Below, one piece after another: positions 12,251-24,239 of a stretch of 64,000 nucleotides of DNA. The stretch spans positions 310,001-374,000 of the forward strand of contig KV918798.1 of NCBI GenBank assembly GCA_002049455.2. Direction: 5' to 3'. Below the pieces are notes generated by a model that was not told the origin of the DNA, made no database searches, and saw nothing but the letters and a program-made list of their open reading frames with translations. How positions within the stretch are numbered: position 1 is the first letter of the stretch; the number at the start of each line of letters is the position of its first letter. The stretch comes from Porphyra umbilicalis (Eukaryota > Rhodophyta > Bangiophyceae > Bangiales > Bangiaceae). Both the position numbers and the translations under genes were made by a program.

Positions 12251-13163
12251 GTTGCTGATCCCCAAAATTTGTCCTGACGGACAGAGACTGACTTGCGGAC
12301 CGACACTACCAATCATATGCGTCCCTGGGACTGACTTGGTGCTCCTGATTGCTTACACGTGCCCATACAACCTGAAAATCAACATCAGCTCTTTTTTGTT
12401 TCTGAACTTCTGGCAAGGAGACAGTAGAAAATCTCAAGATGTCGCGTCAGCCGTCTGCTCCGTGCCAAGACAAGCGGATCAAGCGGCAAATATCAGTGAG
12501 TGCTGCTGGATGTAAGGTCCTGGCACCGAATGCGGGCTTTTTTTTTTGCCTTCGATTGCTTCTTACTGTCGTTTTGGACCATGAGAGTGCTTTTATTCAC
12601 AGTCGGTATCTGTGTCTATCTCCCGGGACAAGATTCGGGGAGCAGAGATAGTCGCGGAAAATTTCAGCTTCTCGGAACTGTGTATCACCAGAAGTGCCAA
12701 CATGCGCTCCCATGTTACCAGGGGCGGACAGATGCGAGTACGCTCCGAAATATATTGGAAAGGCTGCCATATTCGCATGTATTTAGTTGGCAGAACTGCC
12801 GCCGCTTTGAAGGGACTGATGCTGGCGGGCCCTTCGACTGGCGCGAATTCGAGAACAAGTGTCTTCACCAGCACGCCGTCGTTGGACAGTCCGTCTTTTT
12901 CAAGGGATGCTCCCACGACTCTTCGAATTGCCAGATTTTGGGTCGGCGTCGAGAAGCAGTTTCGTGCGGCTATTTTCATTATCAGTACTGAACTTCGAAA
13001 ATGTTAAAAACTCTGAGGTACCCAGTTCCAACTCTATGAGACCGAAGTGATGGTGTTGAAGGCTGGGAGAGCTCTGCTCATGCCACGCGAAGAGCAAGGC
13101 GCGCGGCAGACCTACATATATAGAGATATACAATACGCCAAAGGAGTGTACAGTAACAAGCCT

Positions 13164-13693
13164 AAGGCGTGTTCAGTACTAGTTTGAGGCGTGCCTTCTA
13201 GACACGCCTCACGTCGACGCGGCGTGAGTTGTGCCGCAAAAACGTACAGGTAGCCCGTCCGTCAATTTCTGGGGATGTTTTCAGTGAGATGAATCGGCCA
13301 GTAGTCGACATGGTGCAGCTGGTCCATGATACTTCCAGTGCGCCGCCGCAGATCTTGTAAGGGACCTTTGGGCTGGTTTTATCTCAGTGGCACCGTATGT
13401 TCGTGCCCGCCTGTGCGAGAGAGAGGCGCAAAGCACCGCCCATTCACCCGGAGGCGTGGCTGACGGGCCCATGAGACCGCTGGCGCTCGATACGTTTCAA
13501 ACCAGCCGCACCTTACCACCTACTGGCTGACTGGTCCGATCCAAGTCTTTGCCGAGAGTCCCAGAGTGGTACCGTACTTATGTTGTGGGTGTTACTGCGT
13601 TACATGTGGGATGTCCCTCTAGCGGCTTTTTGCCGTGCTGAAGTGTTTCAGGCGTGTTTATGCGTGTTTTATCGTGTCTCGCCGACACGCCTT
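13164..13693. repeat. possible small MITE-like element
   Basis: Begins AAGGCGTGT and ends ACACGCCTT (13685-13693), its exact inverse. An internal perfect hairpin lies at 13185-13211, with 9-bp arms TGAGGCGTG and CACGCCTCA. The short arms make this weak. Confidence 0.25.
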
Positions 13694-16081
13694 GCGTTTT
13701 GGGGAGTGTTGCAAAGCTCTACCCTGACATAGTCGCCGACAATACACACCAGCACCCCAGCCACCATAATATGCTGAGCGCACGAAGAACCCATGTTTGT
13801 CAGTAATGTCCTCCCACGACAGTTCATCTATCCCCTTCTGCGAGAGACAGCGTGCGCACTACTATATCATGGTGTGCCTGCGCACCTTCAAGATGTACCG
13901 TTGTGATTGCGCACCTTCCGCACCACCAATTTTTCTTTGCGCGACTAAGGTGGCAGCAGAGTGGGCGAGCACTTTGTGAGCGCATTGTGTGCCGTGATGT
14001 CGGAGGATTTGAGGGAGTGGGTTTGCACACAGGAGAATCAATCACGCGGTAGCGAAAGAAAGAGTCCGAGCCAGCCCGGACCTAACATACTTGGAGTCGT
14101 GGCGCTGCTTGAGTGTAGAGCTCAGAGGCGAGCGGCTGGTACAGTCAATCGCCTATGCAAGGGAACCTCTTTCGCGCAAAGTGGCCGGGAGATCGTTGTC
14201 CGCCAACATTCTACCTGCAGCAGTCCACTGGACAAGCGTTCTGTTGTATCCGAAGGTACAGGCATCATAGAGACATGGGAAGCGCATTTATTAACTGGTA
14301 TTCAGTATTGACTGAGGGGATGGATAACGTTGTCCGGACGGGCGTCCATCTTAGTGCCACATTAGCGAGCAAATCAGCTGAAAAGTGGTCAAAAATGGCA
14401 CACTTCGTATGAGAACTTGCAGTGCACGCTGGAGCCTCGTCGCAAAAGCTACCTGTGAAGATCTGAGCCGGCCAAGAACGTCGCATTCGCTCACAGCAGG
14501 TCACCTGACCCACTACCATGCCAGGTCAACTCCTGCTGCCCTTCATTTCAAGTCTGCGACGTAAAAGCGGTCCATGGCGCCGTCCCTGCACCACGTCCCC
14601 TTCCCGCTGAGCTTCCTCCCACCCCCCCCTCCGCCTTTGCTTGGTCTCATTCTTTTTGTTCGTGGGTGCTGTCGCGACATTAGTCGTGCTTGTCGTGCTA
14701 TCCGTATGTGACCACTGACTCCTCAAGCCAGCCCCTGATCCTGTCGCCCAAACGTCACCAGTCGCTGTACGTATGGTTTACGAGCACTGTTGTGGTATCC
14801 CGTGCTCCTCAGCGTTCTCTCCATGAGGGTCCAGTGTGATACCTCAGTAATTTGCGTGTCCTCCCCTGAGTTTCCTCTTCAAGCCAAGTCACTCACGGAT
14901 CATTCATGTGCCCCAATCGCCTCTGTCTCTCTCTTTTGCGAATCATCATCGGTTGGGTCATGGTTTTCTGCCTCTCCTGCTTCTTTTCATTCCTTTTCTA
15001 CTGCTCACGGTGTGTGTTTTTTTCTCCCATCATTCTAGGCAACAAGACCAAGAGCAAATCCGTGGCATTTGAAAGCCTTAAGTACTGAGTACACAACAGG
15101 ATCGAGATGACCGTCAGTTCGCCGGACAATGGCCGTGCCAGCGGCGCTGGTAGACGTGGTTGTGGCGGATGACTTGGTGAAGATGTTTTTTCGTGGCAAC
15201 GGTGGCGGAAGGCTGTTTGTCCAGCTCCCCCACCCAGAATTGCGATGTTCTTGGGTGACCGGCCGGGAAAAGGAGTGAGGACGGTTGCAGACGGAAGAGA
15301 GCAGGATGCTGCGGTGGTGGCATCGGCGGAAGTCGGCGGAGTTCCTTCGGCTTCATTCGTACGACAAATTGACACGCATATGATTTACATGCCTCTGATT
15401 TCATGGTCACTGCCTGTTTCGTGGTAGTCTCGGTTCAAAGCACAAAGAGGTATCCGGCTCAATGTCTGATGCTGCGATGTGCTGCGGGGTGGCGTTGGGG
15501 GTGCTTGCCGCTTCTGCCCTGGCGGCCGCGCCAAGTAGGTCTTGCCGTGGGGAAACGTGGCGGCCGTTGCCACAGCGGCAAGGGGGGACGGGGAAGAATC
15601 GTTGTCGGGGGCGGGGGGGGACGGCTGCTGTTTCCAGGGGCTGATGAATTGGGCAATTATCGGACCACTCAGAAAATCTCAACATCAGCTATCAGATAAT
15701 ATTCTTGCCGCATCTTCTTGAATAGGGCTGCGAACATGAACATTTTACGCTCCCTGATCCCTTAGAAGACACGGGCGGTTTCTCCAGTCTTCCGGCCTCG
15801 GACTCACGTCGGCGGTGTAGGATCACTCGCCAGTCTTCTGCGCCATGGTCTCTGAACCGGGTGGTACCGCGCGTTCCGGTGCAGCTCGTGCTCCCAGCTG
15901 GTTGGTACGGAGCGGTACGGACTATAAACCCTAGTGCTCCTCCCACTGGGTTGCTTTTGCATTGTCTGCTCTACAACGGACTCCTTCTTTATTGTTTTCC
16001 TAAGAGGTCGAGACGCACTGATGACCAGACCGTGCCTAATTTTGTACTCATGTTGATGAGCTCGTTGAATATCCGTTTTCT

Positions 16082-16915
16082 TTGGTGCCGCTTTTATGCG
16101 TTTGTGACACGTGCAATGCAGAGACTCTACATAAGTGCGATGTTCGCCGTGTGGCACGTCACATGATGACGCGCTATCTCATCAACAAGGCGCAGAACAT
16201 TCGCTGCGGTTGCAACGACGAGTCCTGTACATTCTGGTCGGCGGTGTGCACCGTCTGCGACGTCGCGGGTCATGAGCCCGACAACATTGAAGTGGCCATT
16301 GTCGCCGGGTCTTTGCCTCAGTGGTCGTGTGAGGAGCACGTCAAGGCGGACATGCAGGTGCGCCTTCAAGGGGCGATCAAAAACATGCCACAAACAGTTC
16401 GTGAGCAGAATGAGGCTGCCCGCGATCGCAAGCGGGCGCCGGCGGAACTTCACTGTAAGGACAGGCGGCGGTTTTGGGCCCATGCGGCTCAGTCGGACGA
16501 TATCGATTTTCCTGGTCTGGGGGGAGCGGCCGCAACGACATTCCTTCGCACGGCTGTGCGCATTGCAGCAGCGGCACGACATGCCAGGGCCTCGAAGCCT
16601 GCTTCTCACATTTTAGGAGCATATGCTTCAGATGTGCGTGCGCGGCCCGCCGGTGGGTCGACGCAGGCAAGTACCGGGGCGTTAGGGGTTGGCGGTTTGA
16701 ACAAACGCCGGCCTTCTGTGTTTGTGCCCCCGGAGGACACGCTACGGCATGACCTGATGAGCTCGGCCGCGAACCACGCGAGCGAGAGGTGCTGCAACCG
16801 GGAGGCTTATCTCTATGGAGGAGGCGTGCTGGAGACAGATGAGGTGCTCGGAAGCTCCAACCCCTTCCTTGGCGTAAAAAGCAGGGAGCTCAAGAGGGCG
16901 GTGTGGCGGTTCTAG
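16082..16915 (+). CDS. unrecognised 277-residue ORF with paired cysteines
   Basis: An open frame of 277 codons to TAG, long for its moderate-GC surroundings, so it may be real coding or a young relic. The N-terminal third has closely paired cysteines and histidines (CVCDTC near residue 6, CGCNDESC near residue 43, CTVCDVAGH near residue 55), which could bind zinc. The middle is rich in Arg, Ala and Lys, and the last 70 residues are mixed with no membrane segment. It lies between transposon relics (hAT at 9.4-11.2 kb, Tc1-like at 17.6-18.3 kb), so a transposon origin is plausible. I do not recognise the family and assign no function. The start could lie further upstream if an intron exists. 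Confidence 0.35.
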   Translation: MVPLLCVCDTCNAETLHKCDVRRVARHMMTRYLINKAQNIRCGCNDESCTFWSAVCTVCDVAGHEPDNIEVAIVAGSLPQWSCEEHVKADMQVRLQGAIKNMPQTVREQNEAARDRKRAPAELHCKDRRRFWAHAAQSDDIDFPGLGGAAATTFLRTAVRIAAAARHARASKPASHILGAYASDVRARPAGGSTQASTGALGVGGLNKRRPSVFVPPEDTLRHDLMSSAANHASERCCNREAYLYGGGVLETDEVLGSSNPFLGVKSRELKRAVWRF

Positions 16916-17556
16916 GCTCCCCCGGACAGCTCGGAACAGACAAGAATGAAGCGCGCTGTGAGAAAGTTTACTGGGGAAGGGAGGGTTTCAACCGATGCGT
17001 CCGTAGCGTGCAGCCAGCTGTCGTGCAAGAACGTTTGTAGCGCGCTTACGGAGTGTCCGGCGAGTGTGGAACTGACAATCCCCTCCCTCTTGGCTTCCGT
17101 GCTTCAGTCTATTGTGAGACTGCGTTGCGGGGATGAAGACGTCCGCCGGCGGATTTTGTGAAGACCATGCTGGGCGTCTGAGCACGGCCCGGTCTGATGC
17201 CTCACATCCACCTTTGTGCATACATGCCATGACAGAGGCGGCCACGCCTGAGGGCCTTCCGCGCCACGCTTGCCTTCCCCTTCCGCCCCCTCACCCCCCC
17301 AGTTCTTTGACCCCGAAAATTCTGCACCGGGACTCCCTCCGCGTACGGGAGGGTCGCGGGCTTCGCGCGCGCGCCGGAACGGCGGCGACGACGGCGGCGA
17401 CAAAGTCGCCTTCTTGGTGCGGGCGGAGGAACTAGGTGCCGGGGGTGGGCCGGGCGGCGTCCGTGGAAAATTTGACCATCCCCATCCGTCGCGGCGGTGT
17501 CATGGAGTTGTAGCGTTGCATGCCTTGCTGTGGTCGATGAGTACACCAGTTTTAGT
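16916..17556. other. intergenic, nothing recognised
   Basis: Gap between the unknown ORF and the Tc1-like relic. GC rises near 17250-17420, but no motif is seen in any frame. Confidence 0.4.
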
Positions 17557-18330
17557 TTAAGAGACGTACAAGCTGTACCGGCGCTCGGCTGCTTGCTCAG
17601 AGCCCCGGCACAAATGGCCAGTAATGTGGTCTAGCATTGATCTGATCATCAGCATAGGCAGTGCATTGACCCGTTTTGGGCTGGACCACCGCCGAAGCCA
17701 GCTGCTGCCCACAGCGAAGACATCCTCAATGGAATTTAAATACGACGAGTACCGCGGGACTAGTAGAACGAAGAAACCGCTCAATATGCTCTCTCCGCTC
17801 CACCACTGATCGTATATCAGGCAATGAAAAGCCAGTCACAAAACAATGTGAAGTCAACGGCTGTCCGCCCGGGAGGTGAGCGCGTGATGAGCCATTCCAA
17901 CCGACGGTCATGAGCCATGACAACAAAAATATCCGCGCGCACCCCTGCCGACCACACAACATAATACTCCGCTTGAGTCCCCCGCAGAGGCCTCTCCCAT
18001 CGCCGCTTGGCCGCATGCCCAATACAATGGGCTTCGTCGACAACCATGCGGCAACGCACATGGTTGTGCAACTGCGCCGCCACCCATGTGGCTTGTTTCG
18101 CCCCGTTACGCGTGAGAAACGCGCGTTCAATCACCTCGCGCTTGAATCCATTGTGAGCCAGCACTCGAGCCACCGTCGTGAACTACACGATCACTGAACC
18201 GTCAACTCGGGCGGCGATCGCGTTGCCAGCGACGGTAAGCTCATCGAGGAAGAGCTCGGGCTGGCCCTCGACCGTTGCTAGGACGGCCTCGCGGAGTCGT
18301 GGGTCGTCAGCCAAGCTGTCGGAGAGTCAA
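17557..18330 (-). pseudogene. decayed Tc1/mariner-IS630-type transposase
   Basis: A transposase relic of a plain DNA transposon. Reading the minus strand from about 18320: a helix-turn-helix-like block (DDPRLREAVLATVEGQPELF, then DELTVAGN...TTVARVLAHNGFKR) as in IS630/Tc1 N-terminal domains; the first catalytic aspartate block RMVVDEAHCIG near 18055; WSAGVRADIFVVMAHD; then, in a shifted frame, LVPRYSSYLNSIEDVFAV near 17725-17770, the degenerate form of the PPYSPDLNPIE block that carries the last catalytic acidic residue. There is one in-frame stop in the N-terminal half and one or two frame changes before the C-terminal block. The extreme N-terminus and terminal inverted repeats are not evident. 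Confidence 0.75.
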
Positions 18331-20254
18331 TTCCACTGCGCTGGGTTGTGGTGAGTCACACCGGCAGTGTCCCTGATATTCGCCAGGAAGCGAGTGCTGA
18401 GTATTATTGGGCACGCTTGATGGAACGCATGTCGGGCGGGAGAAAAAGGTCTACGACAGAGTCGCACATTTTCTGCGTTACGTTCTCTTTTCGTCTTGAA
18501 ACCTTTCAGACTGAGTGTTCAGCTTGTGTAGCACCAGTGTTGTTCGTGAACTCAATCTGTGATGATTTGAAAAGCGAAAGACCTAGCTGCACGGAGTCAT
18601 CACAAGGTTGGCGCTCAGGCCTTCAGAAAACGATATGCATACATCCCGGCGTCCCCGCCGTTCTCGACGGTACATGGGGGTTGCAGTCGGCAAGTGTGAC
18701 CGCCCGGCCCACGTATTCTCGAGCAACTGCAAGACACCCTCTGTCAGAATATGGGAATGTTCTCCTAGGGCTTTATTGCAGGTAATCCACGGATAAAAGA
18801 TGGAGGCTTGCCGTACAAGATCGTGCAGCGCACTTGAAGCTGAACGTTCACATCGTATTGCGACGTACTAAGCCTAAGCAGATGCCACACGCGGGAAAGA
18901 GAGCTGTGGGGCCTCAGCTGGACCGCTTCATCAAGATACAGCGGAGTGACACGTCCAGCTGTCGTGTGCGACCGCGAATAAGGGTGCCTTGGGATGCACA
19001 CTGGGAATCGACTGCCCGATTCATAATTGGAAGTCCCTCTACTGCCCAAGAATCCTGGGATAGGACACGGTCAGATGCCGCATAAGAGCCTAGAAGTGGT
19101 CCACTGCCAAACGGATCCGAGACCATCACTTTCGAAGGCACCCGAGAAAAGAAGCATCGCAATTTCGGGCACATCAGCCATCCGCCTGAGGACTTCCCGC
19201 ACGAAGTGCGTGCTGTGGCAGAAGTGTGCAGCCCTGGAGTCGCACGAACCGCGCAGGAAAGACCAAACAAGGGCCCTGCGCCTGTGAGCGAGTGTATGTG
19301 CTGGCCAAACACCTGGTAAAGCACTTCTAACGTAGTGGGAGACTGACCCTGACGATGTTCCCCGGTCCCGAAATGAGAGCCATGGTTGCTGCGTCCTGGA
19401 GATTTGGCCGGGACTCGGCAATCGGGTCGTTCAACGTAAAAATGGGGGCGGTTGCACATGGGCGGCGGTCGAGACGTATCTGGCGAGCTCTGCGGCCAGT
19501 GGACAACGTCAAAAGAACTCTCTTTTCAGATACTAAGACGAATCGCTATGAACTGCTTTCGGAGGCTTCCACACTGTTTCATGTAGCATTGAAATGTGAA
19601 GACCCAGAAGACCGCCTTTAACTATATGCGCGGGGCTGTACTTGTGAAACAGCAAGAATCACAGGCGTACTGAACAGGAAACGGCTTACAAAATTGGGAT
19701 GAGGCGGACCCGATACAGCTTATTGTTACCGCCGAGAAAGAATGGTATGCGAGCAACGGTGGTGCTGGAAACAGGTCTCCATTAAGCTGTCGCCTTTTGT
19801 TAGACGACAGGTACATCTCCATGCGCTGGTTGATAGACCGACTGCGACGCTGGCGAGCACCTGCCATGGACACATGCAGGAGAAGAGGCTGGGTACCACC
19901 ATGTCGGATGCTGAGTCCGGATAAATTCTGTGCTGGAACAGGTAAGTCGATGCAGGCGGCACATCGGCACATCACAAAACCGCGAGTACTGCCGCGGCTT
20001 TTCTGAATCAATCAGCATGCAGCACCCGTGCACGTTACCAGTCACCCCGACGTGATTGTGACAGTAGGCGAGAAAGACGTATGCGTCCTGAAAGCCCCTA
20101 CTGGACGACCAGACGGGCAAGAAAAGAACAGGGCGCAGACGTTGAAGAAGTAGAACTGGGCGCGTCCAAGAAAATGTTGCAGCACTGGGTGAGAGAGAGG
20201 AAAAAGTCAGCATGGGTCTTCTGATTTGCATTCTTCTTCGTCACCATTGATTCA

Positions 20255-21055
20255 TCAAGAGGGAATAAGGGCTGCTTTAGAGGTTGGACTGTGTGGTGCA
20301 GAATTGAGACTACTCAAGAAAGGTACCGCTTGCCTCCAGCCCAAATACCTGGCCAGTAAACTTCGTTGAAGCGCACCGTGACGCCCTTTTCTGGCTTCGT
20401 TTCTACAATGAATATCCGGAACCGATAAGCAGCCATCTCTATAGCCTCGATTTATTGTCAGAAAAATGACAAAAAGCAGGTCAATCACAGAGAAGGAGCC
20501 ACGAGACGTATTGTCAGACATCTGCGAAAGCGGGGTGTCCGACACAAGAGCCACATAAGCACGAGCAACACCACCAAAAACCGTTGCTTGTAGCCAGATG
20601 GAACAAGATAAACTAACGTACCGCAGACGCGACAGCTCATTGACGCACAGGTTCTTGCCGGCAACCTGGGCTACGTACGAAAAGCAATATCTTTGGATCC
20701 CGTGTCGCCAGCGGCTTGCCGAGCAAGTACGCGTTGGAGATTTTTCCAGATCCCCTGAGCAGATGGGGCCTGCACCTTGCTCAGATGTCGTCTCGCTGCG
20801 CGGCTTGCTCTTGTGCGCGTCCGTGGCGTCGTTATTCAGCGATGAGTCAACCGGGTCGCCAAGAGACCTGGTCCATGGGCCCAGCACCTTGCGTGATGCA
20901 AAATCGCTGGTGAGAGCGACCACAATCTTGCGCAAGATGGCCTCCGAGCAGGACCACCACACAGACCAGCCAAAGAGGTAAGTGTGGTGAAAGGCATCAG
21001 ACCCAAGAGAAAGGTCAATGCGGATTTCACAGACGTCGACTGTGGCCATCTTCAC
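20255..21055 (-). CDS. unrecognised 266-residue ORF
   Basis: Open for 266 codons on the minus strand in moderate-GC DNA. The predicted protein has a possible hydrophobic segment (SVIDLLFVIFLTI, near residue 190) and several Cys and Trp residues, but no motif I know. No supporting neighbour, splice signal or homolog inside the window was found. It may be chance or a fragment of a decayed element; reported only because of its length. Confidence 0.15.
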   Translation of the reverse strand: MKMATVDVCEIRIDLSLGSDAFHHTYLFGWSVWWSCSEAILRKIVVALTSDFASRKVLGPWTRSLGDPVDSSLNNDATDAHKSKPRSETTSEQGAGPICSGDLEKSPTRTCSASRWRHGIQRYCFSYVAQVAGKNLCVNELSRLRYVSLSCSIWLQATVFGGVARAYVALVSDTPLSQMSDNTSRGSFSVIDLLFVIFLTINRGYRDGCLSVPDIHCRNEARKGRHGALQRSLLARYLGWRQAVPFLSSLNSAPHSPTSKAALIPS

Positions 21056-23589
21056 GGGCTTGACGTCGCGGTAGGAGGAGAACCCACTGGCTCAGACGAT
21101 GCGTCTATTCGCCGCGTACGCCGACAGGCTTCGAAGCATGGCAGCGTTGTCAAACTCCTGTGAGAGGACAAATCACTTCGTCTCTGCCTCGTACCTCTAC
21201 AGGGTGCGTGGGGCTGGGCCCTCGTCGTGCGTACCTCCAGTTTTTACTCCCTCTGTCAGGTCGTCACGAGCGCAAGGGGCGAAGACTTCGTGAAACACAT
21301 AATTGGAAAGCGCTGCATGACTCGTGGCAGAAGCAGGTGACGCCATGACGAGCCAATGTATTGTACACGGTGGGGTACAGTTGCGGCAAGGGAGACACAG
21401 GTCGGTTTTGGAAAGAGCGGCGCAGGCTGGCTCGGGGCGCGAAGAATGAGAGCACGAAAATGCTGATGAATAGGCCCGTGCGTGCCCCGGATGGCAACTG
21501 GTTCCAGTGGCTGCTTGTAAGATCTCTCGGTTTAAAGATAAAACATGACTGGCCGTGGAAAGCAGTCGTGGGGCGCATGGGACTGTCCTCTATGACGGCC
21601 TCACGGTTCTTTCGCAAAAAGGACCACCAGCCGTTGTCCCTCTTGCAGGAGTATACTTAGGGTCAGCCCCACCTCTTCGAAGGCCTCAAGAAGCACTCCC
21701 AAGAGCACTCAGTGCACCGCTCCGCGGTCCGCTCCGCGGTGATTCGTGAGAGACGGGGGCGCGCCCGACGGCATGCGGCGGTCAGCGACCGGAGAGCCGC
21801 TCCTCCAATATGATGCCTTGGCAGGGTACAAGTGCGACTGCCTCGTCGTCAGCCCGTGCAGAGTCGTGCAAGGGCCCCCGGTCGTGTACGGGGCTCATTC
21901 AGCACAGGGATGGATTGCATCCCAACTCACACTTCATTCCGATGAGCATAGTGGCACCCCAAGCATAGGGTTCTCTCGTCACTGCTCCCGTAAGTTTGCT
22001 TTCTACTCGGTGGCACGCACAGTGCTGACCCTCGACGTAGTTCCTCGGCCTGTCTTTGGGCCGCCCAAGTTACCCTTCCCGCCGTGTCTGACGTTTCTTT
22101 CGGCTCCGCTGTGGCGTCAGTGGCAGGTTCCCTCTTCCCTCTGGCGCCACCACGTCTCTCTGGCACGTGTCTCACCGTCACTTGCCCGCGACGGTCAGGG
22201 AAGTTGCTGTGGACCGGCTGCGGCTGGTGGTGACGACAAGGGGCGCTTTATGTTGCCCCACCGGGGCCTCTGCCACAGGGGACACTGGCCTTCGTGGCGG
22301 TTGTGCACCGAGGACATTCACTCTCTACCCTCTCCAGACGTGGCCACAAGTACAGGGGCGGGACACTGTGGGCGAAGCCCAGGATTTCTCATCCTACTGG
22401 GCGAAGCTCACCTCCTCTGCAGGTAGACAGTGCAGCGGGAAGGGTGGCCACTGAGCCAAAATGATGATTTCGTGCCTGTACGGCATGTACGCAGGTGTGC
22501 GGAGGCCAGGTGAGCTCCACTGGCGCGTGGCAGTCGAGCGGAAAGCAGTGGCGCGTGAGTGAGGGCTGGGGGTGGCGCATAATTCTGCAGCGGAGGGGGC
22601 GAAACCCAGCTCGCTGGCAGTGCTTGGGCGGCTCCGGCCTTCGTCCGTGCGGAGAATATGGGTTCCTTCCAGGACTCGTCTATTTTGTGTTTGAGAGGGA
22701 GGAACAGTCAGGACAGCCAAGAATAAAGCCAGAAATTCTCTGAATAGAAGATGGACGGGTTCTTTATGGTTCTCCTAAATGCACAGCACGCTGTGCATGG
22801 CCCACGCTTCCCCCTGGCCAGGCACTACCGTTGGCATGTACGCATCAAGCACAAGTCTATTGTTGAAAACGGAGCACAAACGGGTCCTGCCCGGTCGCTG
22901 GGACGCTGTTCAAAGCGGACTCTACGATCATCCAGATCGCTCGACGACCTGCACCAATCTGTCTCTTATATGTCAGTCACAGTGGGCGTGTAAATGGATA
23001 ATGCACAACGGATACCCTGCGGGGGTCGTCTGGGCACTTTCAAAGAACCCCCCACAGGGTTCCCCTTGCAGCCACTAGACTAAGAGACCACCCCGCTCGG
23101 CGTACAAACTCGGACCCTCGCGGATGCGGCTTTTGCGCCAGGTACAACAATCGCACTCTTGGAGCACCCTGGCGTAGGAGTTCTGGCTGGTTGATGAAGC
23201 GAGAAGTGCTCAGTAACACCATCCTACTGAAAATGGAAAGCACTATTTCTGCGATGTTCGTAGGTTTCAGTAGAACCGTGTTACTGGCATGGTGGGGGCT
23301 GTTTTAGTGGACACAAGGAGCACGAGCGCGATGGGCGTGCCATGAAATGTACGGTAGTGCCTCTTTTCTTATGGAAAACACATGGCGATCGCCGCCGATG
23401 GAGGCTACCTTGAAACTCGAAGCAGCCGATCTCTCGTGAGTGGCACGCCGAATACAGAGGTATGGTCGCCCCTCTTTAGCCTCAAGTCGAGGGCTTCCGG
23501 GCACATTCATCGAGGCCACGAAGATCGACTCTCAATTGCTTGATTGCTGACGTATCACAACATGAAACTGGGATATTGCTGACCTCGAA

Positions 23590-23700
23590 AAATAGCGGTT
23601 GCGGAGCAGTTGCAGTTTTCAAACACCGTACGTGGACCAATGGAAAGGCCAACAATTGTCTGAGATTCTCTCAGAGTCGTTCCATGCAGCCATGGGCACT
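23590..23700 (+). repeat. diverged dispersed repeat, copy B
   Basis: Shares GTTGCGGAGC and CGTACGTGGACCA blocks with copy C at 32340. One frame reads PYVDQWKGQQLSEILSES. Confidence 0.4.
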
Positions 23701-24239
23701 GGAAACTCACATCAAGATCTCAAGAAGTGTCAAGAACTTTGTCGATCACACGAGGAGTCATGAGTGTAGCCCAAACTTGTCTCTAAGGCCCCTTCAGGCC
23801 CAAACAAGCGGCGTCAAAGTTTTAATGAAATTTCTTCGTTGGTTGCAATGGCTTTGCGTCACTATTGCAGCACATGATGATTGGCTCGCATGATGACTGG
23901 CGTCAATTTTGAGTCAATCAGTCCATCGTGCCCTGTCGAATAACCAGAACGAATACATGTTTACGCCCAGTCATCGACTCAGCATCATTTCACTCTACGA
24001 CCGCCAGTTCTTGAAGGATAGCAGTAGGAGCATGCTGTTGTTACCACATGGATGGACCAGCGAGGTAGGCTCCGATCGACCTCGATTTTGAGGGAAATCA
24101 GCCCACGCCGCTTGGACTCGGCCGCACATAGGGCTTTCCCAATGCCTTTGCCGCGGAAGTGGTGATGGAGCCGTTATCTCGGTGGCACCAGTCTGTCAAC
24201 GGTCCTCCTCAAACACGACATCGCACATTGCCCCGGAGC

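Larger units (their letters stand above)
11229..16081. other. transposon-graveyard DNA, no intact gene
   Basis: Lower-GC DNA with only short frames. It contains one copy of a diverged repeat (around 12040-12250) that recurs near 23590 and 32340, and a 530-bp segment with short inverted ends (13164-13693). I see nothing else I can name. Confidence 0.4.
18331..24239. other. transposon-graveyard DNA, no supported gene
   Basis: About 5.9 kb of moderate-GC DNA with scattered frames of 60-270 codons. None shows a family motif I recognise. The longest is annotated separately at 20255-21055. A copy of the dispersed YVDQW repeat lies near 23590. Confidence 0.4.
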
